Source of the DNA: Centrapalus pauciflorus
Taxonomy: Eukaryota > Streptophyta > Magnoliopsida > Asterales > Asteraceae
DNA: 64,000 nt
Direction of reading: 5' to 3'
Assembly: GCA_020465985.1 (NCBI GenBank)
Contig: JAANYP010004250.1
Span: 181,263-245,262, forward strand
Part shown: piece by piece, positions 47,065-58,050 of the stretch
How positions within the stretch are numbered: the first letter of the stretch is position 1
Layout of the letters: each line of letters opens with the position of its first letter
Program-made: the position numbers and the translations under genes
The notes under the pieces: generated by a model
What the model was told of the DNA's origin: nothing
The model's database searches: none
What the model saw: only the letters and a program-made list of their open reading frames with translations

Positions 47065-48030
47065 TAATTATTATTAATATATTGTCATTATTATTATTAT
47101 AAAATAATAAACTAATTTTAAAAAATAGTAAAATTAATTTAATGTAAAACAAATAAAACTGAATGATAACATATTTATAAAAACATATAAATTATTTTTA
47201 TTATTAAGTAAAAAAAATAATGTTTTAAGTTTGTATTTTTTGAGCTTTTTAAAATAAATGTATAAGTTTTTTAGATCATAAAATAAAATAAATCTATTAA
47301 GTACTCTTTTAAATTAAATGATTTTTAATGAGTATTAAAACATCTATAATAAAAATACATAAATTTTTATTTTCATCATTTTGGTAATTAAAAGTTAAAA
47401 ATAAAATAGTTTAGAGTATATTACAAAAAATATCCATGTGGTCTGCGTAAAATTTTGAATTCAGTCCCTGTGGTTTTAGTTTTGCATAAACAATCCTTAT
47501 TTCCATCATATACTTGCAGAAACTGTCCAACTGTCTATTTTTATTCCTAAATGACAATAATACCTTTTTTTAATAACAATTTAGTCACTTTGTTTTCATG
47601 AAATTTGTTTTTGTTTTTAATTTCTAATTCTTCATTTAATAAATGACAATTTGATTAATTTGTTATTATTATTTAAGATGTATTTACTTTTTATTAAAGT
47701 TATATTTTTATCTATTTAATTAATTTATTCTACATTTAATTATGTATTTAGTTTATTTATTAAAATTTTATTTATATTAGATTTCATTATTATAATATGT
47801 ATATACTTTTTGTGTTTTATATGTTTCCATCTATTTATTTCATTATTGTTAGTGTATGGTGTGTAAAGATGACATCAATAGTGCATCATGACTGATTTTG
47901 TAAAACAATTGAGGGTCACACCAATGAGCACAACTGAGCCGATGCAATCGAACTATTGAATAAATGATATTGAATATTATTTACGACACAAAATGATCAT
48001 TGCGATTAAATTAATGGGTGATTTATTATA
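47065..48030. other. AT-rich spacer with a truncated MULE end
   Basis: No gene. At 47413 a MULE-like terminus starts (GAGTATATTACAAAAAA, then CCATGTGGTCTG, CAGTCCCTGTGGTTT), resembling the left end of 1935-3595, but no right partner is present. Positions 47740-47850 repeat 1230-1330. The part from 47860 to 48030 is unique-looking. Confidence 0.5.
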
Positions 48031-48498
48031 GGGATAATTACATAAATAGTCATATTGTAACCCACTTATCAAGTTTTACCAAAAAAAAAATCCACCTTAC
48101 CAAAATACCCACGATTTACGTTATCATATTTACGTGATAGCCAACATTTTCGTAAATTGTTATTTTTAATAATATTTTAATGCATTACGTTACAAAAGGT
48201 GAATGGTAACGTAAAGTACCTTACTTTTACGTTACCAAATCAAATTTTGCTCCTTTCAAAGGTAATGTACTTGATTTGACATCTTACCAACAATTTCTTG
48301 GAAATGAGCAAAATTTGAATCTGATAATGTACAGGTAAGGTAATTTACCTTATCATTCACTTTTTGTAACGTAATGCACTAAAATATCATTAAAAAGTAC
48401 AAATCATGAAAATGTTGGCTATCATGTAAATAGTAACGTAAATAGTGGGTATTTTGGTTAGATGGATTTTTTTTGGGTAAATGTAACACCCTCCAAAC

Positions 48499-50789
48499 TG
48501 AAATGACCACATATTTCAAAATTAATTTTCCACCAACCACATGTAATATACCTCAAAAATACGGGATAATTTAAATTTTTCTAAAGTCATACATCTATAA
48601 ATAAGACAACCACTAATAATAATAAATTACATCATCCAGAGTACGCTAAATAAGTTTGAGTTTACGTGTCAATACATCTAGGGTTCTACCCGACCCTCAA
48701 AAGGAAATACAACGGAATGCTAGCAACTCGGTCAACAGATGGAGCCTTACCTTTAATTGCTCCACCTGAAATAATAAGTCCCCACAACTGGGGTAAGTCG
48801 TCGCCCAGAGAGTAACGAGATTTAAAAGCATAACAGTACATATGTAAATATGCATGATTAGAAAAGAAGCATGAGTTCAATAATTTCTTACGCGCCCCTC
48901 ATCCGAGCTGACGTCGCACCCCTCATCCGAGCTGGTGCTGGTTAAACCGTACAACCCCTCATCCGAGCTGGCGTCGGTTTAACCAAAAGTTTGGGGCTAA
49001 CTGACCCGACCTACACACAGTAGCGTCGGCGCCCAAATCCACATCATATAGTACAAGTATGCATACAGGGAATTCACGCTAACACATAGGCGTAGATTTC
49101 TAACAGAAGGGTAGGATACATATATCATGTGTTTAACATAATCATGAAAATGATAATAACATGGTAGGGTGATACAAATGAAACGAATATAACAAATATG
49201 CATAAACACATATAACTAATCATGCAGATAAATCTGTTACTCACAGTGATACCAAAATTGCCCTTCGAAGCTCTTTTAAAGTTAACACGGCCAACCAAAA
49301 TATCAGAATCCATCACGCTCGACTAACGACCTGATAATAAAAGTACATTGATTAATCACAACTATTTTTATTTATCTCCAACTAAAATCCTCGATTGACC
49401 TCAAATTCCCAAAATTTGGAGGCTAAAACGATAAATATTATATATGTGGCAAAATCGTTAAATTTAGTTATACTTTAAGTTTTAGGTTATTTAGCCTATA
49501 ATTATAGGTCTCGAACCCATTTCGACTAAAACAATTTAATTAAATTAACTAACTTGAAATATATAGTTTAAACATTTAATCCTTTAAGTAAATAGAAGAT
49601 TTCTTTCTTTTTTTTTTTTTTTTCTATATAATTAAATTAAATATGTTTATCAATAATCTCAAACAAATATCCCTTTTAATTTGTTACCAATAATGCGTAT
49701 GGGCTTTAAGCCCCCATCCGACCCAACTTACATTTGTAAGTAACCTAGCCTCCTTTTTTTTGTTTTTAATTTTTTTGTCTGTGCTAGGATAAGAAAGCAG
49801 AAATGAAAAAAATGGAAACATGGGACAACGGAGGAAGCAAAACAGAAGTGGGTAGGAGAGGAAGAAGGTCGGCCGGCCGGCAGCCAGAGGCGGCGGTGTG
49901 AGTCCCGGTAGCCCGACAACACACTCACACACACTTAAATCATTGATCCCCGTCCCATTTTTAATTAAAACTCTCAACTCCAAAAATCATGGAGTTTACT
50001 CTAATAGCCCAAAACTTGGTTTAATTATTCTAGCTCATGAGAAATCCATTTCTAACCCCATTTTGATGTTTAGTTTGAATCCTTAAGGTTTATAAGATTG
50101 TTTCACAAAAGTTGAGAAAACTCCATTAATGGAGGTTATGGTTTTCTTTGGATAAAAAAGAAGGTGATGTTGGTGGGTCTATTAACGTTAAAGAAAACTG
50201 ATTGTATAACATTTATAATCTATATATTTGATGATTATATGGGTATATGAATAAAAAAAATGTGGAGAAAGGTTAGTTTATGAAGAATACCTCAAGACGA
50301 ATAAATGGAAATGGAGATTATTGTTGGTGGTATACAAAACCCACGGCCACCACCTCTATCTCTATGGAATTTTGAGTGTTTTGCTTACTTATTATTATTT
50401 GTTTGATTTCTTGGTTGTGCATGGGAGGAAGATGAGAAGTAGGTGATATAAAAAATATGGATGAGGAAGCAAGTCAAAAGAGTGGAGGATAAAGACAAAT
50501 TTGGCAGACCCATTTTCATGAAAAGTTTCTTTCCCACACCCAAGTCAACTTTCTTTATATGTTTATACATGTAAATGCATCTTAGTATTCTATAAATACA
50601 ACTTGACAACTTACTTTAAAAATTTTCCTACGAAAGTTTGGTTTAACTTTTACGATATCATTTTATCGATATTTGATAGCTTTATATGCTAGTTTCATTT
50701 TGCAAGGGTAAAATTCATATTTACCAATTATAATAGGATAGCCCGTCAATTCTCATATTTAAATATTTATGAAAAATGTGGGCGTTACA
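48499..50789 (-). mobile_element. solo LTR nested in an LTR, 2291 bp
   Basis: Minus-strand ends TGTAACGCCC and GTCATTTCA. A perfect 5-bp TSD, CAAAC, lies at 48494-48498 and 50790-50794. Removing it rejoins the host LTR start (TGTAACACCCTCCAAAC) to CCATTAAAAAGTCACG, matching the partner LTR. It contains three CCCCTCATCCGAGCTG repeats (about 48895-48972). The sequence is unrelated to the host LTR except at the tips. Confidence 0.9.
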
Positions 50790-52218
50790 CAAACCCATTA
50801 AAAAGTCACGTCATTTACAATACACAGGTGGCATTAACGCATGCAAAATCCATTACACAATGTCAAAGGTTACACAAAACACTGATCATTTAAAACATTT
50901 TACAACATATAACAACTCTGTCTAGATTTCAACTCGACATACAAAACCCAACCCGAATACAACTATCCACATATCGACCCGACACAAATACCCGAAGTTT
51001 TCCAACAAATACACAAACGTACAATCAGCGAAACAAAACCTTCGGCGACAGTCCCAAAGCTCCTACTTCCTCTTAGGAGCTGGCGGCCCTATCCTCAATC
51101 CCCCTGATAACACATGCAGACTCGAATACGTAAGCTTTTCAGCTCGTGAGTACACAAGGGTTAGACCCAGCCCTAATCACGTAAGCACATATCACATGTC
51201 ACGTGACAACATAATCATCACTATACTCTACACGAACTGGCATGCTCATGCCACACTGGCCTCTGCGCAGAGACATATGAGATCCAATGCATAATGAGAT
51301 ACTCAACTCAAATGGGGAAACTCCTCCCCTCCTGCAGCCAAGCCATGCTCATGGGGCTAACAGGATTCATTAGGCTCAGGAGCGACCTGACAATAGACAC
51401 AACCATATATATATGGTGACCCTACTCAGGGTTGAACATAGCTACTCAGCTCCCGCGATAACTCATCGCGATCACAGTATCATGGATCTCATTTATAGCT
51501 CAACATACATTCACATGTATAACACAGAATAACCCAAAAGAAGACGACCGGTCTTTTAAAAAAATCTCGTGTACTCACCTGGATCACCCCACGCAATGTC
51601 TCTAGTCCGCTGACCTTAACATATCTCGCACGGACCTCTATCAATCCATGAACACATAAGAAATCTTCCCACATTAATCTCAACTCAATAGACAAACCCC
51701 GGATAACCCATAATCATTAATATAGCTGACAGAACCCAAAAAGCAGCCCCAAATAGGCCCAAAGGCCCAAAACCGACCCAAGCCCAACCTGACCGGATCG
51801 CGGCCGCGCCGGACCCATAGCGGGTCGCGCTCAAATCTCGACCGCACTCCAAACCCTAGATCGCGCCCGCCCTCACGTCGCAGATCGGGACCGCGCCCCT
51901 CTATCATCGCGACCGCGATGATGACGAACATCAGACCCTCTGCTTCGCTTTTCAGCTCTGCCCAGGAGGTATTAAACCTCCATAACCGATTTCAGCAACA
52001 AAACTCACACAACTGATACTAAAACACTACTACAACACATATAGACCAATTCCCACGGATCCAAATCAGTTCATACACAACATCAGAATCAAATCTAAGG
52101 TTTTCTCACCTTGAAGCTTATGAAGAACACCATAGAAGCTCCAATTCGATTTTCGGCAACTCTAATCCACGATTTTGACTTCAATTCAGCTTCTGATTCG
52201 GATCTCCAGAAAACATAC

Positions 52219-52257
<39 letters not shown>

Positions 52258-52550
52258 TTCTCACTGATTGCACATGGAAGGAAAAAGGAAACGAAGCACA
52301 CACACGTACGTATATATATGGATCCCTTTATAACGCGGGTTCGCCACCGATACCCGGCTCCGTTTTCAAAATCCACTATTGATATCATTAAATCCCATAT
52401 AATCTCGTGAATCCACAATTATAATTAATCCACTAAAATTATATCTCGAAGACACGTATATTCCCTCCCGACACATGTTAATTCCACCGATCGCAATATC
52501 CTTGGCCCAACGCAATAATCAATATTATAATTGGCCACTAGGTTAAATCC
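50790..52550 (-). repeat. 3' LTR of the Gypsy element (truncated)
   Basis: Nearly identical to 53399-55240. Differences include a (CA)n run of about 20 units at 52217-52254 (about 8 units in the partner), loss of about 95 bp near 51519 (present at 54147-54243), and absence of the U3 tip next to gag. On the minus strand, GGGTATCGG near 52350 and TATATATACG near 52316 form a promoter like that of the partner. Confidence 0.88.
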
Positions 52551-53210
52551 CTCCAGACGAGTTCTCAAACCATCCACAAAAGCATTAGCCTTACATTGCT
52601 CCGTATCCACATGTTGATGCGCAAACTGGGAATACTCATAGAAACGATTGACATACTGCTGTACAGACAGATCCCCCTGCTGCAGATGGAGGAACCGGCG
52701 CTCCATATCTCTCTGCTCATCCCGGGGCGCATACGGAATTTCAAACACTACCATGAACTACTCCCAAGGCATCGCGTACGCACACGAAGCAGGCATCGAC
52801 GACTCTATGGACTTCCACCACTGTGAAGCCCCACCTCTCAACTGATATGTGGCGTACCCAACCATGTCTTTCGGCTCCACGTGAGCAACCCGAAAGGCGG
52901 CCTCAATCTCACGCTCCCATGCTAGAGCCATCCCTGGCTCGCCCCCACCTCTGAACTCTGACGGCTTCCCGGTCACAAAATCCGTAAAAGAGCCCCCCCC
53001 CCCCCCCCCCTGCTGAGATGTAGAAGAAGAAGCACCTACCCCGGTGTCGACTCCTGTAACTGGAATGACCGTCTCTGGACTGCCTCCCGTACCCTATTCC
53101 CCACGTTGGGACTCATAAAACGGCGTCAGAATCTCTATCAGCTCTGACTTTCTAACATACTCATCCCCCACTGGTTTCTCTTTCCCTGCACCGTTCCCCT
53201 CAAAACTCAT
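52551..53210 (-). pseudogene. retrotransposon gag, truncated and mutated
   Basis: The start ATG is at 53208-53210 (MSFEGNGAGKEKP). A stop follows within about 40 codons (QRGE then TAG), then a C20-type run (about 52991-53010, poly-G on the sense strand) that shifts frame. The core capsid-like region AWEREIEAAFRVAHV ... ATYQLRGGASQWWKS ends MPWE plus TAG. The same frame continues FEIPYAPRDEQRDMERRF ... VQQYVNRFYEYSQFA until it hits the LTR at 52550. This is the Retrotrans_gag pattern; the zinc knuckle is missing. Several independent breaks show that it is dead. Confidence 0.9.
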
Positions 53211-53383
53211 ATTGACAACTTGCACAGGTATAAACAATCACATAAAGTCGCACATATAACACCTAGCGTCATACAATAAGCTAGGACATTAAATCCTCTA
53301 GTATCCGTCACCGGAATACTCCCCAATGATCTTAACACGGTCTAAGCTCAAGCATCCACTGATACTCAACACTTGAACCACAA

Positions 53384-53395
53384 GCTCTGATACCA
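53384..53395 (-). other. primer-binding site for initiator tRNA-Met
   Basis: TGGTATCAGAGC on the minus strand, three nucleotides downstream of the 5' LTR end. It is complementary to the 3' end of plant initiator tRNA-Met, the usual primer for reverse transcription. It fixes the element's orientation. Confidence 0.93.
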
Positions 53396-53398
53396 TCA

Positions 53399-55240
53399 TG
53401 TAACACTCTCCAAACCCACAGAAAAGTCACGTCATTTACAATACACAGGTGGCATTAACGCATGCAAAATCCATTACACAATGTCAAAGGTTACACAAAA
53501 CACTGATCATTTAAAATATTTTACAACATATAACAACTCTGTCTAGAAGTCAACTCGACATACAAAACCCAACCCGAATACAACTATCCACGTATCGAGC
53601 CGGCACAAATACCCGAAGTTTCCCAACAAATACACAAACGTACAATCAGTGAAACAAAACCTTCGGCGACAGTCCCAAAGCTCCTACTTCCGCTTAGGAG
53701 CTGGCGGCCCTATCCTCAATCCCCCTGATAACACATGCAGACTCGAATACGTAAGCTTTTCAGCTCGTGAGTACACAAGGGTTTGACTCAGCCCTAATCA
53801 CGTAAGCACATATCACATATCACATGTCACGTGACAACATAATCATCATTATACTCTACACGAACTGGCATGCTCATGCCACACTGGCCTCTGCTCAGAG
53901 ACATATGAGATCCAATGCACAATGAGATACTCATCTCAAATGGGGAAACTCCTCCCCTCCTGCAGCCAAGCCAAGCTCATGGGGCTAACAGGATTCATTA
54001 GGCTCAGGAGCGACCTGACAATAAACACAACCATATATATATGGGGACCCTACTCAGGGTTGAACAGAGCTACTCAGCTCCCGCGATAACTCATCGCGAT
54101 CACAGTATCATGGATCTCATTTATAGCTCAACATACATTCACATGTATCACATAATAGAGGAAGGGAAGGTCACCTGAGGGGCAGCTCGCAATGCCCACA
54201 AGCTCAACACAGTTCATGTATTCACACATGAAATATAACACAGAATAACCAAAAAGAAGACGACCGGTCTTTTAAAAAGATCTCGCGTACTGACCTGGAT
54301 CACCCCACGCACTGTCTCTAGTCCGCTGACCCGAACCTATCTCGCACCGACCTCTATCAATCCCTGAACACATAAGAAATCTTCCCAGATTAATCCCAAC
54401 TCAATAGACAAACCCTGAATAACCCCATAATCATTAATATAGCTGATTGACCCCAAATAGGCCCAAAGGCCCAAAACCGACCCAAGCCCAACCTGACAGG
54501 ATCGCGGCCGCGCCGGACCCATCGCGAGTCGCGCTCAAATTGCGACCGCACTCCAAACCCAAGATCGCGACTGCGCCCCTCTCCCATCGCGACCGCGATA
54601 CGACGAACATCAGACCCTCTGCTTCGCTTTTCAGCTCTGCCCAGGAGGTATTAAACCTCCATAACCGATTTCAGCAACAAAACTCACACAACTGATACTA
54701 AAACACTACTACAACACATATAGACCAATTCCCACGGATCCATATCAGTTCATACACAACATCAGAATCAAATCTAAGATTTTCTCACCTTGAAGCTTAT
54801 GAAGAACACTACAGGAGCTCCAATTCGATTTCCAGCAACTCTAATCCATGATTTTGACTTCAATTCAGCTTCTGATTCGGATCTCCAGAGCACATACAAC
54901 ACACACACACACACACTTTTCTCACTGATTGCACAAGGAAGGAAAAAGGAAACGAAGCACACACACGTACGTATATATACGGATGCCTTTATAACGCGGG
55001 TTCGCCATCGATACCCGGCTCCGTTATCAAAATCCACTATTTATATCATTAAATCCCATTTAATCTCGTAAATCCACTATTATAATTAATCCACTAAAAT
55101 TATATCTCGAAGACCCGTATATTCCCTCCCGACACGTGTTAATTCCACTAATCGCAATATCGTTGGCCCAACGCAATAATCAAATTATAATCGGCCACTA
55201 GGTTAAATCCACGTAATTATCTAAAAAATGGGATGTTACA
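53399..55240 (-). repeat. 5' LTR of the Gypsy element, 1842 bp
   Basis: Minus-strand ends TGTAACATCCC and GAGTGTTACA. The promoter side shows CCGGGTATCG (about 55010) followed by TTATAAAGG and TATATATACG. A CG-rich block with CGCGGCCGCG-type words lies at 54500-54600. Frames on both strands within it are not genes. Confidence 0.92.
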
Positions 55241-55436
55241 GTAAAACTTGAGAAGTGGGTTATAATTATACCTGTTGTTGTAATTATCCTTTAATTATAT
55301 CTCAAAGTACGGGGACTAAAAGTGCAATATTAAATATTATAGTGATTTAATTGTCATTGGATGATAATTATATAATTATCTAGTCTTTTAATTATTATTA
55401 GATATTAAATAAAAGATGTATTTATTTGAATTTATA

Positions 55437-57292
55437 TGTAACACCCTCTATTTACACATAAAAGTCACGTCAATATAATATCATAAGTGGCATTATCACA
55501 ATGACTCTATAATATACATGTCAGGGGATTACACAAACCTCTGATAATTAAAATTTTAATACAATCATTAACAGTGTAATTACAACGTACTGCAACTAAC
55601 AGAGTTCTATACAAATAACATAACGCTACTGACTATCTGACATGTACACACATACTGAGCAGAGGTACAAAACTGATTAACAATCTCAAAGACTAATATC
55701 ATCATACAGTATTGAACACACAGATCTCGATCACTCTAGCTTTTATTTCTGCTGTTGCGACTGCTGTTGTTCACCTTTCTGATTGTCTGAACACGTTAGA
55801 CTCGAATACGTAAGTTGGGAAGCTCGTGAGTACGCGAGGGTTAGACTTTGCAATAATAAGCACATAACACAACACATAACACACATAATAACATGCAACT
55901 CAACACAAATAACTCAATTACGCCTCATAATTTTTGGGGTAGTCTCAGAGCTTAACATATAACTCAACTCAATGGGGACGTCGTTCCCCGGCTAACAGAC
56001 TACATACAGAAGTGTTTAGCTACTCAATAAGCACATGAGCGACCTGGCAATAACTCTGCCGTATATAAACGGTCTCATACTTCATGACTGGTTAGGAACA
56101 GTCAGTCTGCGCGATCGCCCATTGCAGATACTCTAGAATTGATCTCTCGGCTCATAGGCACATATCACATATAATAAAAGTAAATAGAATCATACCTGAG
56201 ACGCCACATCTTTCTCTTAATTATATCATCACAATCAGGCAACAAGAGTCGTAAAATAGAGCGATCGTTGAAAACTGACTTGTGTACTCACCTGATCGCT
56301 GACAATATATCTCAATGGAACTCTCCTGAATTCTATTGCGGCTCAGCTCGCTGTCTGCTCGACCCTGTACACATAATGGATCCCCAAACATTAAATCATG
56401 CTCAACCGATATGCATAACAGACTCATACACTAATCACGTAACTGAATCGAACCCCCAAAAGTAACCCCAAATGGGTCTCGAGCCCAAAATCAAAGTTGT
56501 CCCACATAGGCAGATTGCGGCCCGCACTCACGCTCATCGTGATCGCGCTTGGGATCGCGCTCGGGCCATCGCGGCCGCGCTCATGATCTGGACCACGCTC
56601 TTAATCTCTGCTCGTACTGCCCTGACCGCACTACACTCATCGCGACCATGCTCAAGGGATCGTGACTGCGATCACGGTCGAATATGTACGCTCTGATTCT
56701 TTTCCATGGCTTTTCCAGGGGTATAATCAACCCCACAACACGATTCCAACAGCCAGAAACTTCACAAAACTTCATATCACTACTTATCTACAAGCCTTTA
56801 TGCCAACACCCATGAATCCAACAATATATAACACGAATTCATACCACAAAATCAGTAGTTTCTTACCTCTTCACTTTAAGAACACAATGAAGGTAATAAA
56901 TTCAGCAATCAACTTCAATTCTTGCAGCTTTCTTCTAATTCCAGCCCACAAGATGCACACACACACTTTCAACTTCTGTTTTTAGCAAAGGAAGGGAGCA
57001 AGAATTCAAAAGGGAAGCTACATATATACTTTCTAATTTAGGAAACCCAATACCCGTAAAATCCGAACCCGGTATCGTATTTTCAATATTAATATCAATT
57101 TAACTCATTCAATTTTGTGATCTCGTACGCATAATTAATCCACTAAAATATCAATCTGGTGCACATATATCGCAATCCCGAAGTATAATCCACTATTGAC
57201 TATTCGGGATACTATTCGACTAACTCAATAATATTAAATTAAATATCCAATATAATAAATCCACGCACCAAGTAAAATTTTGGGATGTTACA
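55437..57292 (-). mobile_element. solo LTR, relative of the neighbouring Gypsy LTRs, 1856 bp
   Basis: Minus-strand ends TGTAACATCCC and GAGGGTGTTACA. Shared with the LTRs at 50.8-55.2 kb are AAAAGTCACGTCA near the low end, the ACTCGAATACGTAAG block (about 55800), a CG-rich block (56510-56680) and TATATATG near 57020. The flanks TTATA and TATAT do not give an exact TSD, perhaps because of the AT context. Confidence 0.85.
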
Positions 57293-57518
57293 TATATCTA
57301 ATTATTAGATAGTTATAAGGATAATTATAAACAAATAAATAGAAATAATTATAATAATTATCTAATCATTTATATATTATTAGATAATATATAAAAGATA
57401 AATATTGTTTAATAAATATATAATTATAGCTATAATTATATAAGGTTTAAAGAAAAAAGATAATCAATAAAATATACATTATATTATTATATTAGAGTTT
57501 AATTAAATCAAAACTCTT

Positions 57519-57584
<66 letters not shown>
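57293..57584. repeat. AT-rich spacer ending in (TA)n(TG)n
   Basis: Before 57522 there are repeated TAATTAT/AGATAATTA words without a gene. A (TA)n run (57523-57550) then passes directly into (TG)n (57551-57584), which abuts the next element. This fits insertion into a microsatellite. Confidence 0.8.
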
Positions 57585-57586
<2 letters not shown>

Positions 57587-58050
57587 GGATGAGATCTATT
57601 GTGAACAATATATAAGTTGTGAACAATGTGAACCATTCAAATAATTCCACGTCATTTGAAGAATACAAAATACGGACTGAGTTTTAAAACGTGTTACAGG
57701 GGCAATATCGGAAAATTTTTAACGCCCGTTGACTCTTCAATTGAACTGTCATCCGAGAACAACGGTCATGAGATAATTCATCTAACGTGATCATTATCAG
57801 TAAATCTAGGATTAAATATGCAGAATTCGGGATCAATAAAAGCATGTATTCAGAGAATGACTTAAAAACTTACGTTGATTTTAGGGTTCTATAATTAACC
57901 TCTGTTGTATTGACAAATTGCATTAGCAACACATATCATCATTTGAATCAGGTAAGTGTATATGTATTAGACAGTGATGATATTAATCTACACGAAACGA
58001 CATTAATTAAGGTAAAGTTGAATGAATTATGATATTTTTCACAGTAAACC

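Larger units (their letters stand above)
48482..55240 (-). mobile_element. Ty3/Gypsy-type LTR retrotransposon, internally deleted
   Basis: Minus orientation. A perfect 5-bp TSD, GTAAA, lies at 48477-48481 and 55241-55245. The 5' LTR is 53399-55240, followed by a primer-binding site for initiator tRNA-Met and a gag gene broken off at 52551. The gag fuses directly to the 3' LTR (50790-52550 plus 48482-48498), which lacks about 35 bp of its U3 start. Protease, RT, RNase H and integrase are all absent. A solo LTR was later inserted 17 bp inside the 3' LTR end. Assignment to Ty3/Gypsy rests on gag, LTR style and PBS rather than on pol. Confidence 0.88.
48031..55289. mobile_element. long-TIR element split by a Gypsy retrotransposon
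   Basis: The left end GGGATAATTACATAAATAG and right end GTAATTATCC are inverted, and the inner arm AACCCACTTATCAAGTTTTAC pairs with 55246-55266 beyond the retrotransposon. The left part also has an internal inverted pair (48110-48250 versus 48330-48440), related to the arms of 4538-6361 (AATGCATTACGTTACAAAAG). Flanks TTTATTATA (48022-48030) and TTTAATTATA (55290-55299) look like a TSD with a 1-bp indel. The original element was about 0.5 kb. Confidence 0.75.

Noticed and set aside
48482..50789. A single LTR running from TGTAACACCC at 48482 to TTACA at 50789
   Set aside because: The CAAAC duplication shows that the first 17 bp belong to the outer LTR and the inner solo LTR begins at 48499.
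52095..55071. Frames on both strands in the Gypsy LTRs (for example 52095-52418, 54790-55071)
   Set aside because: Repeated in both LTRs, contain microsatellite-derived Thr-His or Cys-Val runs, and lack any known domain.
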